A DNA stretch of 22,995 bases from DASWRT01 sp036403035 (GTDB taxonomy: Bacteria; Pseudomonadota; Alphaproteobacteria; ATCC43930; CGMCC-115725). Below the pieces are notes generated by a model. That model was not told the origin of the DNA and did not search any database. It saw only the letters and a list, made by a program, of their open reading frames with translations. This document shows positions 1-7,507 of the stretch, piece after piece. The stretch covers positions 1-22,995 of the forward strand of contig DASWRT010000228.1 of NCBI GenBank assembly GCA_036403035.1, read 5' to 3'. The number at the start of each line of letters is the position of its first letter. Within the stretch, counting starts at the first letter, position 1. Position numbers and translations under genes: made by a program.

Positions 1-314
1 GCCGCGTCGCGGTTCGCCGGCTTCGGGCCGGTATTCCCGAGCCGCTCCGCCGGCAACACCTGCTTCGTGGCGCCTTTGCCGTTCGCTGTCGACGGCGGAT
101 TTCGCGTCGGGACCAGATTGCCCGCATCGCGGTTCGCCGGCTTTGAGGTCGAATTGCCGAGCTTACCGGGCGGTAGCGCAGTGCCGCTGCCGATGTCTCT
201 TCCCTCAAGGCTTCGCTCAAGCGTTTCGGGCTTGTTCTGCTGGGGCTGAGCAAGCGCGACGCCACTGGCTACCGTGAGCGTCAGAAGTGCGATGCTTGTA
301 AATAATCGCCTCAT
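1..314 (-). CDS. Partial exported protein with internal repeats, unknown function
   Basis: The reading frame starts with ATG at 314-312 and is still open at the left edge, giving 104 visible codons. A clear GGAGG ribosome binding site (321-325 on the complement) lies 6 bases upstream. Residues 1-22 form a signal peptide: a short MRRLF n-region, a hydrophobic core, and a likely cut after ALA before QPQQ. The mature part is hydrophilic and rich in Pro, Asn, Gly and Lys. It repeats the pattern LGN-x3-KPANRDA twice, 40 residues apart, and a 17-base DNA identity at 7-23 and 127-143 matches this. No catalytic motif is visible and I do not recognise the family. It lies downstream of the thioredoxin-like gene on the same strand, with a 306-base gap, so it probably has its own promoter. 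It is likely a low-complexity periplasmic or secreted protein, but the C-terminus is not seen. Confidence 0.7.
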   Translation of the reverse strand, partial: MRRLFTSIALLTLTVASGVALAQPQQNKPETLERSLEGRDIGSGTALPPGKLGNSTSKPANRDAGNLVPTRNPPSTANGKGATKQVLPAERLGNTGPKPANRDA

Positions 315-620
315 AAACTGCCTCCATTGCGACGAGCCGAATGGGTCATACCCGAGATTTCGGGGCACTGGCGGCAGATCTGGCGCTCCTGGCGTCATTG
401 CGTCCGCAAGCGTGACCAAGATGCACCGCAAAGAATACAATATTTTAAGTTAAACGTCCTCCGAATTCACTGCGCATCGATATGATTTTTTCTTCGGCCC
501 AATGCGGTCGTTTTTCCGATGCGAGCGATCGTCACACCGAACCCATGTACTGACCTTCTGGATTCAGGAAGAGCAGAGCCCAGCCGAGTCACTTCATCCG
601 CTCGGCGGTACTAGCGGGCA
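315..620. other. Intergenic region between two minus-strand genes
   Basis: No convincing gene lies here. The part around 430-500 is clearly more AT-rich than its surroundings and probably holds the promoter of the exported protein starting at 314. No single -35/-10 pair stands out. A short inverted repeat (CCCGA at 351-355, TCGGG at 360-364) would sit in that gene's leader. Confidence 0.45.
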
Positions 621-1706
621 TCAGCCGAACGTGAACGCAAAAGCCTCCACGTCCGGATCGAGAAACTCGATCTCGAACTGTCGATCGGCGACGGGCTCCG
701 GCTGCCGGATGAGCTGATACAGCCGCTGCTCGGTAACCGTGCCGTTGCCTTGGTCGTCAACGTCACTTCCGTGAGCGGCGCCCGGCGGCTGTCCATCGAT
801 GAGCACGCGAAACCGAACGGAAGTTCCTCGCGCCGCCGGTCCCATGACGAGATGAAGATCGCGGGCGTGAAAGCGGTACGCGATCCGCCCGTTCGCCTTG
901 TTCAGCACAGTGGCCTGTTTCTCCACCGTCCAATCACCCGACAGCGCCCAATGATTGAGTTGCAACCGCGTCGGCGCCGCGTAGACGTGACGCTTGTCCG
1001 ATACCGCGCCGCCGGGAGACGCAAAGTTCTCGGTGCGCTCATAGCCGACATAGTTTTCCGGAGACCTCAAGCTGTCCCAATCGGCGGCAGCTTCGGCACC
1101 ATGGGCATCGACCGAAACCATTTCATGACCGACGCCGCCGCTTCCGGCCTCGGCCAGCAATTGTTGAATAACCAGTTCCGACTTTTCGTATTCCCCCTCG
1201 CCGAATTGATGATGTCGGATATGTCCGCGCGCATCGACGAAATAGAGGGCCGGCCAATATTCGTTGTTGAAAGCGCGCCATATCGCATGGTCGCTATCGA
1301 TCGCGACCGGATAATCGACCCTCATGTCCTTGGCGGCTCGGCGAACGTTATCGAGGTTTTTCTCGAATGCGAACTCAGGCGAGTGCACGCCGATCACCAC
1401 TAAACCTTGATCCTTGTATTTCTCGGCCCACGCACGGACATAAGGAAGCGAGCGCAGCCAATTGATGCAGGTATAAGTCCAGAAGTCGATGAGGACGACT
1501 TTTCCCCGCAGGCTGGCCGCCGTCAATGGCTGCGAATTGAGCCACTCGGTCGCGCCGCCGAGAGAAGGCAACTCACCTTCAACGGGCAAATGAATCGCTG
1601 CGGGCGTCATCTGCTGCACCGCGCTTTTGTCCTCGGCAAACGTCGCGATCGGAGCCCCGATTGCGCTCGCGAGTATCGCGGCGAGCAAGAGCCGGTTTGC
1701 TTTCAT
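621..1706 (-). CDS. Exported thioredoxin-like (redoxin) protein with a single active-site cysteine
   Basis: This is a 361-residue protein. I chose the ATG at 1706 because it gives a clean signal peptide (MKANRLLLAA... to about residue 24) and has GGAAGG about 8 bases upstream; the frame also extends to 1751. A thioredoxin/AhpC-TSA fold covers about residues 40-190, with the DipZ-type motif DFWTYTCINWLRSLPYV around Cys80. The usual second Cys of CxxC is Trp83 here, so the protein cannot form the normal active-site disulphide. A C-terminal domain of about 150 residues resembles the extra domain of DipZ-like redoxins, but the CcdA membrane part of DipZ is absent. The family is linked to periplasmic redox or cytochrome maturation roles. 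The single-Cys form suggests a peroxiredoxin-like, mixed-disulphide or non-redox role. It is transcribed divergently from the small exported protein at 2025. Confidence 0.85.
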   Translation of the reverse strand: MKANRLLLAAILASAIGAPIATFAEDKSAVQQMTPAAIHLPVEGELPSLGGATEWLNSQPLTAASLRGKVVLIDFWTYTCINWLRSLPYVRAWAEKYKDQGLVVIGVHSPEFAFEKNLDNVRRAAKDMRVDYPVAIDSDHAIWRAFNNEYWPALYFVDARGHIRHHQFGEGEYEKSELVIQQLLAEAGSGGVGHEMVSVDAHGAEAAADWDSLRSPENYVGYERTENFASPGGAVSDKRHVYAAPTRLQLNHWALSGDWTVEKQATVLNKANGRIAYRFHARDLHLVMGPAARGTSVRFRVLIDGQPPGAAHGSDVDDQGNGTVTEQRLYQLIRQPEPVADRQFEIEFLDPDVEAFAFTFG

Positions 1707-2024
1707 GATGAATGCCTTCCACCCGGCATCTCCCAGATGCACGGACCGCAACCGCCATCCTGCGGTGATGTTGCTCCCTTCTGCGCCCCTTGGCTATCAT
1801 TGGCCGTTTGCGTAGGCGAGAAAGTCCGGGGAAAGACTGGTGAGCAGGGCGAGCGGGCCTCGTTTAGAGCTTCACCCGTCGCTTCCTCCATTCGGGTCCC
1901 TCAATGGTCGGTACCTCGCCAGAATCGATGTATCCAGCCATCGGGAGCCGCTGCAAGCTGGGATACGCGGGATGAGAAATCCCTTGAAGCGCGCACCGAA
2001 ACCGCATCCCGCAGGAGAAAAGCC
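1707..2024. other. Divergent intergenic region
   Basis: These 318 bases separate the leftward thioredoxin-like gene from the rightward small exported protein, so promoters for both should lie here. I could not assign a convincing -35/-10 pair. A short GGGAT-GAGAA-ATCCC hairpin lies near 1969-1983, shortly before the rightward gene. The open frames crossing this region have no ribosome binding sites and do not resemble proteins. Confidence 0.4.
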
Positions 2025-2345
2025 ATGTTGAAGCAACTCGTCATCGCCGGCGGTCTTCTCAGTCTGACGGCGGGTTCCGCTCTGGCGATCGGTCCGGAAT
2101 GCGGCGCCCAGCTCAATTCGCTCGACGCCCTGATCAGTCAGCACCCCGACAGGGCGGCGACCGTGAAGGATCGGCGCGACCAGGCGCAGCAGCTCTGCGC
2201 TCAGGGGAAGGACATGGAATCGCAGGAGTTGCTGCGTCAGGTTCGCGAGGAGATCGGCGGGGCGAGTGGATCGAGTACGAGCGGATCGGGCACGAGCGGA
2301 TCGGGCACGAGCGCGACCGGCGGATCGCAGGCGCCGCGAAAGTAA
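2025..2345 (+). CDS. Small exported two-cysteine protein, unknown function
   Basis: This is a 106-residue protein. The ATG at 2025 has an AGGAG site 7-8 bases upstream (around 2013) and begins a signal peptide ending at about residue 23 (SALA before IGPEC). The mature protein is predicted to be mostly helical, with Cys near its start (GPECGAQL) and another in QQLCAQG, plausibly a disulphide joining two helices. The tail is a low-complexity Gly-Ser-Thr stretch (GSSTSGSGTSGSGTS) encoded by 15-base tandem units. The same frame is open far upstream to 1407, but that part lacks a ribosome site and is antisense to the thioredoxin-like gene. Its function is unknown; the two-Cys helical hairpin layout resembles small periplasmic chaperone-like proteins only in general shape. 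Confidence 0.75.
   Translation: MLKQLVIAGGLLSLTAGSALAIGPECGAQLNSLDALISQHPDRAATVKDRRDQAQQLCAQGKDMESQELLRQVREEIGGASGSSTSGSGTSGSGTSATGGSQAPRK
2264..2308 (+). repeat. Three 15-base tandem units
   Basis: A degenerate unit at 2264-2278 is followed by two identical copies of GAGCGGATCGGGCAC at 2279-2293 and 2294-2308. The units stay in frame and encode the Gly-Ser-Thr tail of the small exported protein, so copy number could vary without a frameshift. Confidence 0.8.
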
Positions 2346-2413
2346 CGGCGCCCTGCTCCTCCCTCCACCCCGTCGGAGGCGCATTCCACCACGACGGCGG
2401 TCCTCCGGGATCG

Positions 2414-2446
2414 GTGCGGCGCTGCCGCACGATCAGGTCGTGCGGC
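2414..2446 (-). terminator. Hairpin between convergent genes, candidate terminator
   Basis: A perfect 9-base stem (GCCGCACGA at 2424-2432, TCGTGCGGC at 2438-2446) with a 5-base loop starts at the stop codon of the leftward acidic-protein gene. A competing stem is possible with GTGCGGC at 2414-2420. There is no T-run on either strand, so it is not a classic intrinsic terminator. It sits between convergent genes and could block read-through in both directions. Confidence 0.45.
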
Positions 2447-2850
2447 TACTTCGTACAGTCGCGCAGATCCTGGTCGGCGATCGAGAAAGCGTATTTGCCG
2501 CCGGTCTTGACCTCGACGTTCCTGACGATGCAGGTGCGGCCGGTCTTGTCGGCCAGCTTGACGTCGTACCGGCCGGGACCGATCCCGGTGAGCGCCAGCC
2601 GCTCGTCGGCGTCGACTTCCTTGTCGCGGTCGTTCAGGCACTGGTTCGGTCCCCAGTCCGACGTTCCGGTCTGGGCAAGGTAGAGCTGCGAGATCGTGAC
2701 CGTCGTCAGGTTCCAGAAACGCAGGCGCTCCGCGGCGGCGGAAGCCGCAGCCGCGGATATCGTCGCGACGGCGATCGCGGACAGCGGAACCGCAAGGCGC
2801 ATCGTCGTCCTGCCGTGGGCGATCCGGGCGGCGGCGCGCAGGCGTGACAT
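2446..2850 (-). CDS. Small exported acidic protein encoded behind the TonB-dependent receptor
   Basis: This is a 134-residue protein. The ATG at 2850 is preferred because GGGAG lies 8-10 bases upstream; a second ATG at 2802 (residue 17) gives a shorter signal peptide but a weak ribosome site. The export signal ends around residues 38-40 (AAAASAAA before ERLRFW). The mature domain of about 94 residues looks beta-rich (FWNLTTVTISQLYL; PGRYDVKLADKTGRTC) with cysteines at 71, 107 and 132. Between them is an acidic patch at residues 73-83 (NDRDKEVDADE), loosely like a metal-binding loop but not a correct EF-hand. The gene starts 50 bases after the receptor gene and is probably cotranscribed. I recall similar small proteins near PQQ dehydrogenase genes but cannot name a family. 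A role as periplasmic lanthanide-binding partner is a guess from context. Confidence 0.8.
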   Translation of the reverse strand: MSRLRAAARIAHGRTTMRLAVPLSAIAVATISAAAASAAAERLRFWNLTTVTISQLYLAQTGTSDWGPNQCLNDRDKEVDADERLALTGIGPGRYDVKLADKTGRTCIVRNVEVKTGGKYAFSIADQDLRDCTK

Positions 2851-2900
2851 CGTTTTCTTTCTCCCGACACTCGCAGCAAACCGCCGATCGGCAACCCGGC

Positions 2901-5249
2901 TCAGAACGTCGCACGGATCCCGGCGAAGACCGCGAGCGGCGCCGCCGGGCTTACGGTACGCGGGTCCGAGAGCCCGAGGAAGGGCACTTGCGTCGGATCG
3001 GTGTAGGTGCCGAACGTCTCGTAGCGCTGGTCGAACAGGTTCTGGATCACCCCGAAGATCTCGAAATTGTCGGTAACCTGATACGAGCTGTGCAGATTGA
3101 CGACCCAGTAGCCCGGAAGCTTCGGGTTCTGGTTCGCCTCGTCCCCGCGGAAATACTGGTCGCTGGCGAAGACGATGTCGGCGCCCAGCTTCCAGTTTGC
3201 GGTGATCGAGTAGACGGCGCCGCCCTTGAGGCGGTGCTGCGGGATGGACGGCAGATGGTCCCCCGGCTGCACCGTAATGACGCCGCCGGGCGCAGCCGGG
3301 TTGTTGGGCGAGAGGAGCGTCAGCGTGCTCTCGAACGTCGCGTCGACGAGGCTGTAGTCGAGATAGACGGACCAGTTGTCGGACCGGAAATTGGCGCCCG
3401 CCTCGATCCCCTGGCGGCGCGTGTCGCCGGCATTCTGGAAGAAGCCGCGCCCGGTGATCGGGCTCGCGACGTTGATGATGTCGTCGCTGCTGTCGGTGCG
3501 GAACAGGCCGAGGTTCCAGGAGAAGCGTCCCGCGCCGCCGCCCTCGCCCAGGGCGAAGCCGCCGCGCAGGCCGGCTTCATAGGTCCGCGAGACGACCTGC
3601 TTGAGCGGCGGGTCGGAAACGAGGAAGCCCTCCAGCGTGCACGGCCGCAGCGGGTCGGCGCAGCCCAGCTCGGCCGGCGTCGGCGCGCGGTTCGCCTCGG
3701 AATATCCCGCATAGGCGGTGACGCCTGGGGTGATCTTGTAGGTGGCGCCGGCGGCCGGGTTGAAGCGGCTGTAGCGGCCGGTGCCGTTGAGCGCCGTCCC
3801 GAGCTGGTCGGAGAGCCGGATCTGCGCGAGGTTGTACCGGCCGCCGGCCGTCACGGCGAGCGCCGGGGTCACGTTGAACGTGTCCGTCGCGTAGAGGCCG
3901 TAATAGTTGTTCGTCGTATTGAGCCGGGTCGGCGCGATGTCGCCGGCCGGCTGGTCGATGATGATGCCGGTGCCGTTGACGAACAGGTCGGAGCCGACGA
4001 TCCCGAGTTCGCTGCTCGCGTTGAACGTGACTTCGCCATGATCGAGGCTCGCGCCGACGACGAAATTGTTCTCGTGCCCGAGCAGCGCGGCCTTGTCCGT
4101 TGCCTGGACCGAACCGCCCAGGCCGGTCGCGAAGGTCGAAGAGCGGTCGACCGACCCCGGCACGCCGCCGCCCAGCACGTCGGCGACCGGGCTGCCGGTC
4201 GTAGCGAACAGGATGGTCGTCGGATCGTCGAGGCACAGCATGCCCGGCGCGACGGCATCGTCGCACGCCTGCACGTCGCTGGTATTGCCGTTGTTGACGT
4301 GCTGGCGAAAGGCGCGCCAGTAGAAATTGCTCTGGAGAGACAGCGTGTCCGTCGCCTGATACGAGCCGGTGACCGTGACGAAGGACAGGTTGTTCCGATA
4401 GGTCTGCGGCGTCGTGTAGACGTTCTCGCGCCGCTGGTTCAGCAGCTCCACCGGCGTCGGACCGACTGCGCCGAACCGGTTCGAGGCGCCGGTGAAGGCG
4501 ACATGCAGCTCCAAGCGCTCCCCCTTCGCGCCGAGGTCGGCATACATCCGCCGCAGTTCGGAAGACGAAAAGTCGCGCCAGCCGTCCTCGTTCAGCGCCT
4601 CGCCGGCGACATAGGCGCCGAACTTCCCGAGCTGTACCCCGTACTGTGCCGATCCGGCCCGCCGGCCGAAGGAGCCGCCGCGCACGTCGCCCTCCAAGCC
4701 TTGGAAGGTGAAGCCGTTCTTCATCTCCAGCGCCAGCGCGCCGCCGAGCGCGTTGAGCCCGAAGACCGGGTTGTTGCTGACGAGGTTCGTGCGGTCTATC
4801 GCGACTTCCGGCACGAGATCCCAGTTGACCGTGTCGCCGAACGCCTCGTTGATGCGGACGCCGTTCTGGTAGACCGCAAGCCCTTGCGGCGTGCCGAGCA
4901 CCGGCGACGCGTCGAAGCCGCGGAACTGCACGTCGGGCTGGAAGGGGTTGGCCTGCACGTCGTTGACCGTGACGCCCGGCACCCGCCGCTCCAGCGTGCC
5001 GGTCAGATCCGGCGCGCCCTCCTGCCGGAGGTCGCGGTCGGAGAAGCTGCGAACGTTCGCCGGCACCTTGTCCCGGTCGATGCCGCTGCCGAGCAGCGGC
5101 GAGGTGCCGATGACTTCGGTGGTCGGAAGGGTCGTGGTCGCCGACGGCGCGGCGCCATCCGGCGGCGGCGTCTGAGCCGCTGCCGCTCCGGCCAGCAGGC
5201 ATCCGCCGAGCACGACGGGCGACGCAAATTTCTTGCTACGCTCCTGCAT
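2901..5249 (-). CDS. TonB-dependent outer-membrane receptor, LutH-like (probable lanthanide or lanthanophore uptake)
   Basis: This 782-residue protein has the usual receptor length and order. The signal peptide is residues 1-25, followed by a Pro/Thr-rich stretch, a likely TonB box (TTEVIGTS, residues 43-50), a plug domain at about 60-180, and a 22-strand-type barrel ending in Phe (FAGIRATF), as outer-membrane barrels do. The plug has VPGVTVNDVQANPFQPDVQF and GVRINEAFGDTVNWDL, typical of receptors I associate with xox and lanthanide loci. An external-loop candidate holds two Cys amid acidic residues (ACDDAVAPGMLCLDD). The substrate is inferred from neighbours (XoxF, a dedicated tonB, a two-component system); copper, siderophore or cobalamin transport cannot be excluded by sequence alone. 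It is the first gene of a leftward pair with the acidic exported protein and is divergent from the sensor kinase. Confidence 0.88.
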   Translation of the reverse strand: MQERSKKFASPVVLGGCLLAGAAAAQTPPPDGAAPSATTTLPTTEVIGTSPLLGSGIDRDKVPANVRSFSDRDLRQEGAPDLTGTLERRVPGVTVNDVQANPFQPDVQFRGFDASPVLGTPQGLAVYQNGVRINEAFGDTVNWDLVPEVAIDRTNLVSNNPVFGLNALGGALALEMKNGFTFQGLEGDVRGGSFGRRAGSAQYGVQLGKFGAYVAGEALNEDGWRDFSSSELRRMYADLGAKGERLELHVAFTGASNRFGAVGPTPVELLNQRRENVYTTPQTYRNNLSFVTVTGSYQATDTLSLQSNFYWRAFRQHVNNGNTSDVQACDDAVAPGMLCLDDPTTILFATTGSPVADVLGGGVPGSVDRSSTFATGLGGSVQATDKAALLGHENNFVVGASLDHGEVTFNASSELGIVGSDLFVNGTGIIIDQPAGDIAPTRLNTTNNYYGLYATDTFNVTPALAVTAGGRYNLAQIRLSDQLGTALNGTGRYSRFNPAAGATYKITPGVTAYAGYSEANRAPTPAELGCADPLRPCTLEGFLVSDPPLKQVVSRTYEAGLRGGFALGEGGGAGRFSWNLGLFRTDSSDDIINVASPITGRGFFQNAGDTRRQGIEAGANFRSDNWSVYLDYSLVDATFESTLTLLSPNNPAAPGGVITVQPGDHLPSIPQHRLKGGAVYSITANWKLGADIVFASDQYFRGDEANQNPKLPGYWVVNLHSSYQVTDNFEIFGVIQNLFDQRYETFGTYTDPTQVPFLGLSDPRTVSPAAPLAVFAGIRATF

Positions 5250-5416
5250 GCTCCGCGCCGCCTCCCTATGAGCGTTGATTTTGTTGTATTATTTTGGACG
5301 GAGATCAACGGCGCGGCCATGGTCGCGCTTCCCGATTTTTCCGGGATTTTTTCCCGATCGACATTTTCGCCGATAACGCATGCAGCCGCCGTCCCGACAC
5401 TGAGCCCGGAGTGCCG
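5250..5416. promoter_or_regulatory. Divergent control region between receptor and sensor kinase
   Basis: These 167 bases contain AT-rich tracts (5272-5297, 5335-5356). The 8-mer TTCCCGAT occurs at 5329-5336 and 5351-5358, starts 22 bases apart, with the inverted CGGGA at 5342-5346 between them. CGGGA can pair with either flanking TCCCG, so two hairpins exclude each other; the first is followed by six T. This could be a paired regulator site or an attenuator in the kinase leader. Exact promoters are not assigned. Confidence 0.45.
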
Positions 5417-6826
5417 ATGTCCCTGCGGATCCGCCTCATCGCCTGGATGGCGATAGGTCTTGCGGCCAGCCTCGGATTTGGCGGTGCGCTCACCTACTGG
5501 AACGCCTCCCGTTCGGTGCAGACCGAGATGCGCGCGGCGATGGCCGTCGGCGAGCAGACCATCCGCAATGCCGTCGGCGGCCTGCCGCGGCGGAACTCCG
5601 GCGACGCCGGCGCCGATCTCCGGCACCTGATCTCCACCTTCGACGGCGACCGGCATCTGCGCGCCGTCCTGGTCGGCCCCGGCGACGCGCCGGTCCTTCC
5701 CGTGACGGCGTCGACGGTGGCCGAACCGCCGTTCCGCGCGCCCGCCTGGTTCGCTCGGCTGATCGGCGTGACGGCGTCCTCCTCCGCGCGCCTCCGCATA
5801 CCGGTCCAGCACGATATCCCGAACATGGCGAACGTCGCCGTCATGCTCGAAACCGATCCGCAAAACGAAATCTGCGAAGTCTGGAGCGACCTCGTCGACA
5901 GCCTCGCGGCGATGGCCCTGTTCTGCGGGTTGACCATCCTGGTGATCCACCGTTCGCTCGGCCGCGGACTGCGTCCGCTTTCGTCGCTGTCCGATGGCCT
6001 CTCCTCGATCGGCGCGGGAGATTTCCAGACGCGGGTCGCGGAGAGCGGCCCGCCCGAGCTGGCGCGGCTCGCGGCCGGCTTCAATCGCATGGCGGCGCAA
6101 CTCGCCGACATGGAGGCGCAGAATCGGCGTCTGCACGAGCAGCTTCTGACCCTGCAGGAAGAGGAGCGCGCCGACCTCGCGCGAGACCTGCACGACGAGG
6201 TCGGACCGTTCCTGTTCGCCGTGAACGTCGATGCGGCGACGATCGCGCGCCTTGCCGCGGGCGGGCGCGGCGAGGAGATTTCGCAGCACGTCGCGTCGAT
6301 CCGCGACGCGGTCGCGCACATGCAGCAACAAGTCCGTGCAATGCTCGGCCGGCTGCGTCCGATCGGGCTTTCGGATCTCGGACTGGCGCACGCTATCGAG
6401 ACCCTCGCGGCATTCTGGCGCCGCCGCTGCCCCGATATTGCGTTCAACATCGCCGTGAGCCGTTCGCTCGCCGACGAAGCGCCCGACGAAGCGGTCGAGA
6501 ACGTCATCTATCGGATCGTTCAGGAGAGCATGAGCAACGCCGTGCGGCATGGACGCCCGAAGACGATCGAGGTGTCGGTCGGCCGCGACGGGGACAGGCC
6601 GAACGAAGTCCTGGTGCGGATCGTTGACGACGGCGCGGGTCTCGGCGAGCACCCGGGACGGCTCGGGTTCGGCCTGATCGGCATGCGCGAGCGCGTCACG
6701 GCGATGGGAGGGTCGTTGCGGGTGGTGAACCGGGCCGGCGGAGGATCGGAGGTGGTCGCGAGGCTGAGCACCGCCGCCGTTCGCTCGCCGGACGATGCGG
6801 TGCCCATGCCGGCAGGGTCGCGATGA
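5417..6826 (+). CDS. Membrane sensor histidine kinase, NarX/UhpB type
   Basis: This is a 469-residue protein. The ATG at 5417 has GGAG 5 bases upstream and begins directly before the first membrane helix; the frame is open to 5294 but that extension lacks a ribosome site. Predicted order: membrane helix 1 (about 7-27), a periplasmic sensor of about 130 residues, membrane helix 2 (about 160-178), HAMP (about 180-232), a HisKA_3 dimerisation domain with phospho-acceptor His259 in RDLHDEVGP, and a HATPase domain with the N box (QESMSNAVRHG) and G boxes (DDGAGLG; GFGLIGMRERV). This architecture autophosphorylates and passes phosphate to a LuxR-type regulator, which here is the next gene, overlapping by ATGA. 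Being divergent from the receptor and near xox, it may sense lanthanide, methanol or envelope state. The signal is not shown by sequence. Confidence 0.92.
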   Translation: MSLRIRLIAWMAIGLAASLGFGGALTYWNASRSVQTEMRAAMAVGEQTIRNAVGGLPRRNSGDAGADLRHLISTFDGDRHLRAVLVGPGDAPVLPVTASTVAEPPFRAPAWFARLIGVTASSSARLRIPVQHDIPNMANVAVMLETDPQNEICEVWSDLVDSLAAMALFCGLTILVIHRSLGRGLRPLSSLSDGLSSIGAGDFQTRVAESGPPELARLAAGFNRMAAQLADMEAQNRRLHEQLLTLQEEERADLARDLHDEVGPFLFAVNVDAATIARLAAGGRGEEISQHVASIRDAVAHMQQQVRAMLGRLRPIGLSDLGLAHAIETLAAFWRRRCPDIAFNIAVSRSLADEAPDEAVENVIYRIVQESMSNAVRHGRPKTIEVSVGRDGDRPNEVLVRIVDDGAGLGEHPGRLGFGLIGMRERVTAMGGSLRVVNRAGGGSEVVARLSTAAVRSPDDAVPMPAGSR

Positions 6827-7446
6827 AGATCCTCCTCGTCGACGACCATCCGATCGTACGCGCCGGATTGCGCCGGCTTCTCGGCATCGAGCGCGATATG
6901 GAAATCCGCGAGGCGACGACGAGCCGGGAAGCGCTGACGTCGTTCCGGGAAGATCGGCCCGATCTCGTGATGCTGGACCTGAACCTCCCCGATGTCGGCG
7001 GGCTCGAACTGCTCAAGCGGCTGATGACCGAGGACCACACGGCACGGATCCTCATCTTCAGCATGCATGCCGAGCCGATCTACGTCGTCCGGGCGCTCCA
7101 GGCCGGCGCCATCGGATACATCAGCAAAGGCGCGCCGCCGGACGAACTGATCGAGGCCATACGTCGCGTCGCCTCCGGCGTCCGCTACATCGAGCGCGAG
7201 CTTGCGCAGGAACTGGCGTTCCGGAACGCCTTGTCGGCGAACCCGAGTCCGGTCGAGCAATTATCCTCGCGCGACCTGGAAATCCTGCGCCTCCTGGCCG
7301 GAGGACGGAGCATGACCGAGATCGCCGATGCGATCGGCATCGGCTACAAGACCGTCGCCAACACGTGCTCGCAAATGAAGACCAAGCTCGGCGTCACGCG
7401 GACGGCTGACCTGGTGCGCATCGCGATCGAGATCGGAACGTCGTAA
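6823..7446 (+). CDS. NarL/LuxR-family response regulator
   Basis: This is a 207-residue protein. The receiver domain covers residues 1-120 with all key residues: acidic Asp7/Asp8, phosphorylated Asp52 (VMLDLNLPD), Ser80 and Lys102 (YISKGAP). The DNA-binding LuxR-type helix-turn-helix covers about 145-205 (LSSRDLEILRLLAGGRSM, then the recognition helix around YKTVANTCSQMKTKLG). The start overlaps the kinase stop as ATGA (6823-6826), so the pair is translationally coupled and almost certainly a cognate couple. Likely targets are the receptor gene, the xox operon or both, judged only by position. In the recognition helix the usual Ser of TVxxH/S is changed to T-V-A-N-T-C, a modest variation. Transcription ends before the convergent tonB gene. 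Confidence 0.94.
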   Translation: MKILLVDDHPIVRAGLRRLLGIERDMEIREATTSREALTSFREDRPDLVMLDLNLPDVGGLELLKRLMTEDHTARILIFSMHAEPIYVVRALQAGAIGYISKGAPPDELIEAIRRVASGVRYIERELAQELAFRNALSANPSPVEQLSSRDLEILRLLAGGRSMTEIADAIGIGYKTVANTCSQMKTKLGVTRTADLVRIAIEIGTS

Positions 7447-7458
7447 CGCGCGCCGGCC

Positions 7459-7482
7459 GGCGGGGAGCCTGCTCGCCCCGCC
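7459..7482. terminator. GC-rich hairpin between convergent genes, possible bidirectional terminator
   Basis: GGCGGGG at 7459-7465 pairs with CCCCGCC at 7476-7482 across a 10-base loop, in the 56-base gap between the response regulator and tonB. There is no T-run on either strand, so intrinsic termination would be weak. Confidence 0.4.
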
Positions 7483-7507
7483 GTCATCAATCCCCGCCGT
7501 CATCAAT
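7476..7507. repeat. Perfect 16-base tandem duplication at the tonB stop codon
   Basis: CCCCGCCGTCATCAAT occurs twice without a gap (7476-7491 and 7492-7507). The right copy contains the tonB stop (TGA at 7505-7503). It looks like a recent slippage duplication; it leaves the reading frame unaffected beyond the last residues. Confidence 0.85.

Noticed and set aside
1407..2024. N-terminal extension of the small exported protein
   Set aside because: No ribosome site supports it, it overlaps the thioredoxin-like gene in antisense, and the signal peptide begins at 2025.
2487..2700. EF-hand or lanmodulin in the acidic exported protein
   Set aside because: The acidic stretch lacks the spacing and the Glu at position 12 of an EF-hand loop, and there is only one such patch.
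2844..5456. 870-codon open frame on the plus strand
   Set aside because: It is antisense to the TonB-dependent receptor, is rich in Arg, Ala and Val with no domain, and has no ribosome site. Long antisense frames are expected in GC-rich genes.
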